Shown here piece after piece: positions 1 through 7,324 of a stretch of 20,446 nt of DNA (the stretch's first letter is position 1; each line of letters opens with the position of its first letter). Source of the stretch: Chara braunii (lineage: Eukaryota > Streptophyta > Charophyceae > Charales > Characeae); NCBI GenBank assembly GCA_003427395.1, contig BFEA01000026.1, positions 4,222,459 to 4,242,904 of the forward strand, written 5' to 3'. A program made the position numbers and the translations under genes. The notes beneath the pieces are model-generated. The model saw only the letters and a program-made list of their open reading frames with translations. It had not been told where the DNA came from and did not search any database.

Positions 1-121
1 CTGTACTATGAATGCGTAGTAGCACCTTGCATATTCAGGGAGGATTGCGTGCGAGTCATGGGATGATTAGATGATCGGGTAGTTGTTTGCCCAGAAACCA
101 GCGAACACCTCATGGAGATGC

Positions 122-153
122 GTGTAAGCGTGATCGGATCTACGCACTTACAC
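122..153. repeat. Short imperfect hairpin, left member of an inverted pair
   Basis: The arms GTGTAAGCGT and ACGCACTTACAC pair with a two-base bulge around a 10-base loop. The palindrome ACACGTGT (150-157), which contains a CACGTG G-box core, overlaps its right edge. A related hairpin lies at 283-315 in opposite orientation, so the two hairpins also form a larger fold-back. Function unknown; it may be the end of a degraded repeat. Confidence 0.5.
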
Positions 154-223
154 GTGTCCACGCGCGTCGATTCGTAACCACCCACACATGAAAAGGATTA
201 ACGATTGCAGGGACATTGATTGA

Positions 224-934
224 TTGCATGTGTTCGGTGGCCATTTTGCGGTCACGACGAAGCGAGCGTCCAGTGTGAACACGTGTAAGTGCGATCCAAT
301 TCGCGCAGTTTACACGCACTCACACATGGTGATTGCAATCGTCGCATATCGGGACCGGCACGAAATTCCTAAACGCCGGACTCGGAGCTTCCTCAGCCGA
401 GCGACCACGCGCCAAGGAATTCCGTGGCTTCACCATGCCAAGATGACGCGCTCGAGAGACTCAGACTCGTCGTGGGATCCGGAGTACTTCACCCCTTGGA
501 TAGAAGAGTGCCTCCGTCAGAGGTTCCCCTGCCTAACCGAGAATCGACTGTGTTCTAGGGAGTTCCAGTGTGCCACAACCAACGATCCACGGTGCTCTGA
601 TTTCCCCACTTCAGACCACACCCACTACTTTATTTCCCCCGGTTTTGTCGTTATCTCCCCTAGCTTCCCTCCCTTCCGTCGTCTTCTCCCGTATCATCAA
701 CTCAGAGTCGTCCCGTGGAACGCCATAGCCCCATACTGGCCCAGCACGCCCTGTGGAAATTTTCGGCGATGCGGCAATCAGAGAGCCCCGGAAACCAGAG
801 GGCCTAACTCGAATACGCGACGACAACCGCCACGCGACTGCCCCCAAAGGCCTGACTCATCGCGATCGCAGCCCTTCTGGGCAGACCTCGCCCTGAACCG
901 ACGCCCACTGAACAGACGAAGCGGACGGCCTTGA
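224..934 (+). CDS. Hypothetical open frame (236 codons), 3' half related to a dispersed unknown family
   Basis: This is a 236-codon frame without a recognisable domain. Its first third overlaps the hairpin region and does not look protein-like. From about residue 130 it matches, at protein level, the plus-strand frame at 10048-10620: GFVVI then FPP, then VVPWN followed by YWPST and a Cys/Arg-rich stretch, against GFVIV, FPP, VVPWT and HWPNT in the other. Conservation of the same frame between diverged copies suggests the second half derives from a real coding sequence, probably a mobile-element or multigene-family fragment. The upstream ATG is unlikely to be authentic. The last part is Arg/Pro-rich and may be out of frame. 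Confidence 0.25.
   Translation: MHVFGGHFAVTTKRASSVNTCKCDPIRAVYTHSHMVIAIVAYRDRHEIPKRRTRSFLSRATTRQGIPWLHHAKMTRSRDSDSSWDPEYFTPWIEECLRQRFPCLTENRLCSREFQCATTNDPRCSDFPTSDHTHYFISPGFVVISPSFPPFRRLLPYHQLRVVPWNAIAPYWPSTPCGNFRRCGNQRAPETRGPNSNTRRQPPRDCPQRPDSSRSQPFWADLALNRRPLNRRSGRP
283..315. repeat. Short imperfect hairpin, right member of the inverted pair
   Basis: GTGTAAGTGCG pairs with CGCGCAGTTTACAC around a short loop. Its reverse complement resembles the hairpin at 122-153 over roughly 45 bases. The same ACACGTGT palindrome sits at its left edge (279-286). Confidence 0.5.
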
Positions 935-1146
935 ATAACCCGCGCCTGCCATCTACCGGAAGCGGTCCGTCCTCCCCAACCAAATTGCACCCGTGCCCCC
1001 GAAAACTCTGCTACAGGAGATCCCTGTTCTGACTTGGGACTCCACCCCCACTTTCCCAAAAATCCTTGGCACACCCCTTTTCGCACTTCCAGGCCCACAT
1101 CCTACTCCGATCAGGAAGTCGCGGTGGGCGTGAGGTTGGGCGTCAC
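600..1146 (+). pseudogene. Unknown dispersed coding family, copy 1 (TWDS family)
   Basis: This is one of three diverged copies in the window (others: 10235-10857 plus; about 11560-12090 minus). Near its 3' end (about 1022-1110) the frame reads LTWDSTPTFPKILGTPLF, which matches FTWDSIPTFLKFLAHPLF on the minus strand at the third copy. After a frameshift around 1080 it continues as FRTS, QEV and a final GVT at GGGCGTCACA (1137-1146). All three copies share that end sequence. I recognise no catalytic motif. It is broken by a frame change and stops, so it is a fragment. The family could be a retroelement gag-like gene or a host multigene family; the sequence alone does not decide. Confidence 0.45.
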
Positions 1147-1259
1147 AAGGTCGAAGCAGTCATAGGAGAGAGGAATTATTGTGGTCCACGTGGCATACGT
1201 CGAATGCCACAGGTTGAAAAGGTCATAGGGGGAGTAAAGCTCTAGCCTAAGGTCTGTCG

Positions 1260-1617
1260 AGAGTCAGCGCATGTACGCTAGTCCACATGGCCTAGGTCGG
1301 GGTAGGTCAACACGCAGGGGGTAGGTCTGACCACCAATTACGGGCAGCCCTTACGCATGATCTGGATCCGGGGGGCACGATTTGACCCTCTAGGGCAAGG
1401 TCAAGGTTTAACTTGTGAACGAACCTTACAATGCAGGAGTTAGCACATGTACACTAGTCCACATGGCCTAGGTCCGAGTAGGTCAACACGCAGGGGGTAG
1501 GTCAGCCCACCAATCAATGGCAACCCTTATGCATGATCTGGATCGCGGGGGCGAGATTTGCCCCTCTAGGGCAAGGTCAAGGTTGAAATTGTGAACGAAG
1601 CTTACAAGGCAGGAGTT
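1260..1617. repeat. Tandem dimer, 176-bp unit
   Basis: Two adjacent copies start with CATGTACGCTAGTCCACATG (1270) and CATGTACACTAGTCCACATG (1446), giving a 176-bp period. Shared blocks include AACACGCAGGGGGTAGGTC, GCATGATCTGGATC and CTAGGGCAAGGTCAAGGTT. A degenerate trace of the unit's end (CGAAGCCTACAAGACAGG) reappears near 1761-1800, so the array once extended further. The preceding 1146-1260 has weak similarity (GGTCGAAGCAGTCATAGG and GGTTGAAAAGGTCATAGG). Satellite-like; no coding evidence. Confidence 0.8.
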
Positions 1618-1639
1618 GAAAGCGAGTGAAATTTTGGAT

Positions 1640-1691
1640 TTTTTCACATCAGTTTTTCACATCAGTTTTTCACATCAGTTTTTCACATCAG
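1640..1691. repeat. Short tandem array, 13-bp unit x4
   Basis: Four perfect copies of TTTTTCACATCAG follow each other without spacers. The array sits between the 176-bp tandem dimer and its degenerate third trace, suggesting replication-slippage expansion inside the satellite. Confidence 0.9.
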
Positions 1692-1990
1692 TTACACCCC
1701 CCTCTGGTTGACTTGGCTTGCATGAGGGCGAGATCCACGTGGCACGTGTTGAACCACGGAGCGAAGCCTACAAGACAGGTGTTGAGAGTGAGCGTATTTT
1801 TTGCACTTGTTACATATTCCTCTGTCTGTTTCGGTTCGCATGAGGGTGGGGTCCATGTGGTACATGGTGAACGATCAACAAGTTGGGCATGAGGGTTGTG
1901 TTGCAGCATACACGTGGCACAAACCAAAGGTGAGTGGTCTCGGGAACAGTCAAGCCTGGGTTTTGACTTGCATACTCGTTTGCACTGATT
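1692..1990. other. Non-coding stretch with satellite remnants
   Basis: It holds the degenerate satellite trace near 1750-1800 and two variants of GCATGAGGG(C/T)G followed by a TCCA(C/T)GTGG block (1719-1742 and 1838-1860). Short frames on both strands carry no recognisable domain. I see no gene. Confidence 0.5.
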
Positions 1991-1995
1991 TCTGA

Positions 1996-2215
1996 CCCTG
2001 GGACCGGGAGGATCCAAGGTTGGTGCCGGTGAGGAGGAAAAGTTCAAGGGGATAATCTGCAAGGCAAGACAGGAGCACACGGGGGAAAGGCTGAAGCCAG
2101 GCGGAGACATTAGGCAAAGAACACAGGACAAAAGAAATGAGCGTGAACACAAAAAGCAAAATGATTTTTTTTTTTTTTTTTTTTTTAAACAACACCCCCT
2201 GCAGTGCTAGTGGTA
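1996..2215. mobile_element. MITE-like short element, degraded copy left of the PLE
   Basis: From about 2052 to 2215 this copies 8346-8503 at roughly 90% identity by eye, including an internal T-tract (T22 at 2165-2186). Its right end carries TGCTAGTGGTA (2205-2215), the same terminus as the complete copy. The left end is diverged: 1996-2050 is only loosely similar to 8290-8345 and the left terminal repeat is not found. No coding capacity; it would depend on a transposase elsewhere if it is a DNA element. Confidence 0.5.
2165..2186. repeat. Poly(T) tract, 22 bases
   Basis: Uninterrupted T run inside the MITE-like repeat. The paralogous tract at 8459-8475 is interrupted by a single A. Confidence 0.95.
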
Positions 2216-2237
2216 CTGGTAAAAGGAAGAATTTCAA

Positions 2238-3200
2238 AGCAAATACAACTGCGTCGCAGTCACAGCAACACTCCGATATGTATACACATGGAGTAGTCAA
2301 AGTTGCAATGGAATCAATCATCTTATTCGAAGAGAAAGAACATGTCAACAAACATGCTATCAAGTGGCTGCTAACGATGCTATGACCATGTCACGATAAA
2401 GCCCGAATGATGATGAAACGCACGACAGACAAGCGGCATAAGCCACTTCCCCGTCGCTGGAGCGTCCAAGCGGACTAAAAAGCCGTCCAACTCTCCACCA
2501 CTACTGAAATAGTCAATCGTTCTCTTTCAATCGTCAACTTTCTGCATGCGCTACATCGTACTATACTTCGTCTAGATTCAATGAACTGATAGAAATAACA
2601 AACAAAGACTACGGCTCTAGAACCATTTTCGACCGCTACGGACACTCCAGAAGGTTCTGCAGTGCACGTAGTCCGTTACTTAGCTATATTCAGAAAAGAC
2701 AAGAAAATCAGGACAACACAGCGAAAAAACAAACCAGAAAACAAAACAGAGCCCGTTGTCGACTCCCCAGGGACGGGTTACAAAATAGGTCCCCAGATCG
2801 AATCCCAGTGGGTCCACCGCCTGAGATTTCCTTTGCCAAGGGCTTCGACCTTCGTCCATATAAAACTCTGCTATCCCTACTACGTATCAATCACATTGAG
2901 CTAAATCTTACATGTCTACCTATTGCAAAGATCGAACCATTCTTGAACATCAACAAGAACACCATACCATGTTACTTATTGCTTCATTCCATCTAAACCA
3001 TCATCGTTACTTCAACATCCTACTGTCGGTCAAAAGAACCAAAAGCATTTTCCACACCGGTCTTTTCCCTCGACTGAAACTTTTGAGTACCCTGCCGAAC
3101 CAATCCTAGGGGTAGTTCCTTCGTCTCAGTTCCATTCAGAGGAGAACTACTGCATTGACCACACCCAGGCAGTTGCACGAGTTCTGGTATATCCTATGCA
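2238..3200 (-). repeat. Pseudo-LTR, 3' copy
   Basis: This 963-bp block is repeated in the same orientation at 7325-8284, with roughly 93-96% identity by eye plus small indels. Read on the minus strand it contains the C-terminal RT codons (3200-3007) and then the 3' untranslated region to the element end at 2238. It ends with ...TTTGCTTT next to the unrelated sequence GAAATTC. It lacks LTR-type TG..CA ends. Confidence 0.88.
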
Positions 3201-3279
3201 GTGCTCCAATGATAGTGGCCATCTTGGCTTTCTTACTAGTCCATGACTCAAAGTCTTGCAGCATTCGAAAAGTCAGTTG

Positions 3280-4175
3280 TCAGTCCCGTCTCAGGTCTTC
3301 CTCATTCTTTGCGATTTGCACAGTGCCAAGGAATGGGTATCCACTCCGAATGGTCAGTCTGCACCCCAAGAACACCCGCTCATTTAGTCCTTCGTTAGTC
3401 CGTTTCAGTGACAGTGCACTATCGTAACATCTTTCGAACCGTTCGAGCAAAGCCAAAGCTTTCTCCTTCGAACTCCACCGTCCAATGCTGTATACTGCAA
3501 ATACTAACACATCATCAACGAATCTCAAACCTCCAATCAACCTTTTCTGACTTCCCAGAGTCAAGACGAAATCCCACTCATTTTTTGGACACAGCCGGCA
3601 GGCCAGTGGGGGACTCGAACTTTTCCCCATTGGTATGCCTACGACCCACTTCAACATGATTCCTCCCACCTTAGTGAAGCAGAATTTCAGTTCAAAATCC
3701 ACAAATCTCCTTACATATTCTAGTGACATGAGTTTGTAACCTTCCATCTTTTTTGCCTTACTCAATTTCTCACCTCTTCCTCTTCTCTTCACGTAGACTC
3801 CCTCCAACCCTTTCCCTTCACACCACCACACGATCCAATCAATCGCCCACCTAATTGCCTCATCAGGCAACTTATTAAACATGCCCTTAATATCGTAGGA
3901 GGCTCCCACCACTCTCACATCTTTCCCAGTCCTTCGTAATCTACGGTTAATCGTCTTCAAACGCTCTTTCATTCCTGATACTGCCTTCAAGTTGAGTAGT
4001 TCGACTCAGGAAGCGAAAAAAACATGCAATTAATCGCCTGTGCAACTTTTTTACATGCTTTCAATGACGACTCATTGAACGTCGGGCAAATCGGTTTGTA
4101 CCTCGAGGTATCCTTATGCTTGGGTAAAGCATATGCGCAACCGATTTTTCCCCTCCCATGCCACTTCCCGTGCAT
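3280..4175 (-). other. Reverse transcriptase core of the PLE ORF
   Basis: Two frames joined by a shift near 4015 give RT motif 1/2 (ALPKHKD, then RYKPICP), motif A with catalytic Asp (YDIKGMF), motif B (GIPMGKSSSPPLA), motif C (FVDD), and a downstream FLGC block. About 85 residues separate the motif A Asp from motif B, longer than in most retroelement RTs. This is consistent with the insertion-in-fingers region shared by TERT and N-terminal-endonuclease PLEs (family knowledge; assignment inferred). Confidence 0.85.
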
Positions 4176-5479
4176 CGATAGTGCCCTCTCCTTATATTCC
4201 CGTCATGCTTCTCCTAATGCATCCTCCTCGCTCCATCCGCAGATCTCGTAGGCTCGTAGCTGTCATTCGTCAAGAAGGTCTCCTCCATTCCCTCGGTGTA
4301 CACTGCTGGGCACAATACCAAAGTATTGTCGGGGTTCCTGTTAAGAGGTGCGAGAACCAGGCCGTGCAATTCCCCCCTTAGTCTCAGCACCTATTCCACT
4401 CCTCCATCACTGCACTCCTCCCCCACCTTCCTTGTCATACAGTTCCTGACTTCCTCCTCGGATACTTCCACCTTCACTCCTTCCAATCCCATCCCTTTTG
4501 CCCAATCTGCTATGGCTTCCTCCACCTCGGTCCTCAAACGGTTTGCTCTTTCTTTCTCCCTCTGCCTTGGTACGTTCTTCGCGTTCTTCACGATTGAAGG
4601 TAAGTCCTCGATCTCGCCGATTCGAAAATGCACGTGCCCCCCCCGTCTTAGGAAAGGCAAACAAATGCAAATGCTGCTAGATACACTCCTAGACGCAAAG
4701 CGTTTATGGTTGTGTAGCAAGTCCCAGACGTTGGGACACTTGGTCCACACCACCCATGTTCGTCGTTTTACCATCTCCATCATCGGTTTGATCAAGGGCA
4801 GACCGCCAACGTTTCCTCGTACTAACCTTGCTACCTCATTCTTCTTAATCCGATCATCGAATTTAACCCGTGTCACCACCCTTCTTCTCACACTCACCCC
4901 ATACCCGTCCCTGATGGTCTGCGATATCATCAGCCTAGCTTTAGCTCGGTTTCTGTTAGTCGTGAAAGTCTTCACGGCACTGTACAATTGAAGGAGATCG
5001 ACCATGCTCTTCTCTTTAAGTTTTTTCTTCTTCCACTGGCATTTGAACATGCCGATTATCTCTTCCCCCAGTCGCAGTACGTGAGGTGAAGGCTCCGTTA
5101 CCCGCCTCAAGGTTATTACCCCACCTTCCTCGACAATCCCCTTACACTTTCGTAGGGGCCGCGTCCCTCGACCGACTTTCACCCTTGTTTCCCCAAAAAG
5201 TCTCCTCACCAAACGCCACCCGTCCGCCCACGTGTTCCCTCCACTGCATACTAAACGAATATCCCCCTTAATCCTACGAAAGCTTTTTAACAACGCAATG
5301 ACTTTAACTGTTCCCATTTTCTCCTCGCTCATCCTAACCGTGATAATCCTACCCGGCTTATGAACACCTTCTTCCTTTCCAGTCTCATACTCCCTGACCA
5401 CTTTCTTCAATACTTGCTTGCGTTCCTTCTTACCTCATCTTCCACCATTCCTCCTCCGTGTTTTCCTAGAACCGTTCTG

Positions 5480-5746
5480 TCTGGTGTTCAACGACGAGGA
5501 CCACATCTTAATCAGAGTCGATTCGATGGCTTCCAGCTCACTTTTCGATTCACTGGAGAAGAGTGGGACTGCTACGTACTTCTGCCCTCCCACCTTTCCC
5601 AACCAGTTGTACACTTTCCAATTCCTCTTTCGCCCGTTCCCATTCCGACCACAATAATGCTTTCTCCATCTCGCCCATAGGCTCCGTTCAGTATATCTGA
5701 TGTATATTTGCTTATGCCACGGTGAGATTAGTGCATAAACGCACCA
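5480..5746 (-). other. GIY-YIG endonuclease domain of the PLE ORF, YIG glycine replaced
   Basis: The motif order is VYAL (GIY position), IYIRYTERSLWARWRKHY (YIG position followed by the conserved Arg), then ELEAIE with the metal-binding Glu and a final LNTR containing the conserved Asn. The YIG glycine is Arg here: AGA at 5698-5696, one G-to-A transition from GGA. The domain lies N-terminal to the RT, the permuted order. I do not see the CCHH residues typical of canonical PLE endonucleases, as reported for Chlamys. Confidence 0.8.
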
Positions 5747-6103
5747 TTTTGGCTGCGCCAAGTCGAGAGTTCCCTTCTCCGCTTCTTCTTGCCAGTAGCC
5801 GACGAATTTCTCCCCCCATTTTAGCCCTCCCGTCAAAACGAGTATGATCACTGCCGCTCTCAGTTTTCCCTCAACTCCCTTATTCTTCCCTCCCTTCGAA
5901 GTTCTTTCATCACTGAGTCGTAGCACTTCGGATTCAAAGCGCTCACGTTCCCTTTTCCTTCACTCGGATGATCCTTCGGATTCCTCGCTTGAGTCCTCCA
6001 ACGGGGAGACCTCTTCCTCCTTAGGCTCCCCTCGCTCCCCTCCCACTCTACCTCTGGTCTTAGGTGTATGTGGTAAGGGTAAGTACGTCGGGTCGTACGC
6101 AAC

Positions 6104-6214
6104 GGCAGACTTGCGAATAACTAATCTCTCCAGCGCCATCTCTCGGTTTCCATAGGGTATCTTCTCTCTTCGACACACCTCTTTGATCTCATCGATGGTC
6201 AAGGCATCGTAAAA
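6104..6214 (-). other. SAP-like segment of the PLE ORF
   Basis: The residues DALTIDEIKEVCRREK, a short turn, then a second helix ending ALERLV follow the SAP pattern (two helices, conserved hydrophobic positions, a turn between). SAP domains bind DNA, often AT-rich. It lies between the coiled coil and the GIY-YIG domain. The match is by eye, so moderate confidence. Confidence 0.5.
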
Positions 6215-7072
6215 ATCTCTACACTCTACCTCGTACCTCTCCTTCCCTCCCTTCTCACATGAGGCCGAAATATGTTTCAGGCTCAGATCAATTTTCCTTG
6301 CACTCCCGCCTGGTTCACAACATGGTCCGCCGCCTGGTCCAACGACCACCCCTGAAGTCCCTCCTTCCGTTCATGGTGTCAGTTTTAACTCATCGATTCT
6401 CCTCCTAGCCTCCTCCGACAGTTTGGTCGAAGTCCTCTTTTCCGGTGTCGCCATGGGTGGGTTGTCCCCAATCAGTGTCTCGACGCCTCTCTTCCTCTTT
6501 TCCTTGATCTGCGTACTCGCAACCTTCTTCCATAGTCGTACAAGTTCCTCATCTTCAAACTCCGACTCATCTGCCTCATGACCTGCAATCTCCCTTCTCA
6601 AACGTTCTTTTTCTTCCTCAATTGTTTCTCCGTATTCATTCACGACATACTTCTTCTTTCCCTTTCTCCCGCATTGCTCGTTCCGACTAGTTCCTTTCCC
6701 CATCTCGGACCGAATGATCCTCAAAAGTCGCGCATCCCTCTCAGCTTCTCTCAGTTGATTGTCCTCCTCCCTCTGCAGCCTCCTCCTTTCCCTCACCATG
6801 CGAGCCTCCTCCTCTTTCTTTCTCTTCTCATCTTGCTCTCCCCTCGCCCGTCTTGTCTTTCGATCCCTTGCCATCTCGGCGAAGTACTCCCACATGAGAG
6901 CATCTGTTTCCGACGTCGATCCTCCCCAAGTCGCACCGCTGTCGGCCGAATGGCTTCGTCACGCGGCCTCGTCCGTATTGGTCGACAAAGCCCGCCCGGT
7001 TCTTATGCTCGGTGCTACATATGCGGACGGGGCAAACGTTCCTCCTTGCGCCTTCGCTTTCCAGTATTCGGC

Positions 7073-7113
7073 ACAATCCGTAGCAAAATCCCTTCGCCTC
7101 CACACTTAAAACA
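7073..7113 (-). other. CCHC zinc-knuckle segment of the PLE ORF, His codon lost
   Basis: The start of the ORF reads CFKCGGEG, shifts frame by one base, then reads FATDC. The spacing C-x2-C-x4-(H)-x4-C is restored only if one base, evidently the first base of a His CAT codon, was lost near 7089. This knuckle would bind nucleic acid. The segment is 20 codons after the proposed ATG, which supports that start. Confidence 0.75.
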
Positions 7114-7173
7114 CTTCCTACCCTCCATGACTCCTGGTTGCCCTTCCTGCTGACCAACGTTTCCTTCACTCAT

Positions 7174-7324
7174 CTTAACAACTTGTTACTATTCCTCAGA
7201 CCACCGACCTTCCCGTACTTCGCTTAGAACCACCGACTCCGTTTCTTCAATACTACTTCCTATGCTTGCTAATCGCCACCAAATCCAGGTACAATCGCTT
7301 AGCAGGTTACGATTATAGTTGCAG
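7174..7324 (-). other. PLE 5' leader between inner pseudo-LTR edge and ATG
   Basis: These 151 bases are unique within the window. On the minus strand they run from the junction with the upstream truncated copy to the zinc-knuckle ATG. No promoter motif or ribozyme core is recognisable. Confidence 0.5.

Larger units (their letters stand above)
3007..7173 (-). pseudogene. PLE polyprotein, decayed: CCHC - coiled coil - SAP-like - GIY-YIG - CxC - RT
   Basis: Read from the ATG at 7173-7171 to the TAA at 3009-3007, this is one ORF of about 1,390 codons. It encodes the reverse transcriptase and nicking endonuclease that would copy element RNA into a nicked target in the nucleus. Domains in order: CCHC knuckle (7113-7073), Arg/Glu/Lys-rich coiled coil (about 6868-6700), SAP-like helix-loop-helix (about 6214-6104), GIY-YIG (5746-5480), CICLP CxC motif (4669-4661), RT motifs 1/2 (YALPKHKD...RYKPI, about 4135-4075), motif A SYDIKGMF (near 3894), motif B GIPMGKSSSPPLA (about 3640-3600), motif C FVDD (about 3522-3511) and thumb. 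The catalytic Asp residues are intact. Lesions: in-frame TGA at 6959, 6371, 5960, 5435, 4203, 4006, 3280 and 3136, and TAG at 4391 and 3106 (lowest coordinate given); frameshifts near 7089, about 4250 and about 4015. It is clearly non-functional as it stands. Confidence 0.85.

Noticed and set aside
1640-1691. CRISPR-like repeat array
   Set aside because: The units are directly adjacent, with no spacers, in a eukaryotic satellite context.
2238-3200. Hammerhead ribozyme in the pseudo-LTR, as in canonical PLEs
   Set aside because: I looked for CTGATGA...GAAA cores on both strands of both repeats and found none with matching stems. GATGATGAAAC near 2407 is not conserved in the other copy. The N-terminal-endonuclease clade is reported to lack canonical hammerheads.
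4296-4991. 231-codon plus-strand frame and other plus-strand frames across 3.1-7.2 kb
   Set aside because: They are antisense shadows of the PLE ORF: Ser/Pro/Phe-rich and without domains.
3280-6961. Selenoprotein reading of the in-frame TGAs as the primary explanation
   Set aside because: TAG stops and frameshifts coexist, contexts suggest Arg, and the sister repeat has CGA or TGG at comparable sites. Kept only as an alternative to test.
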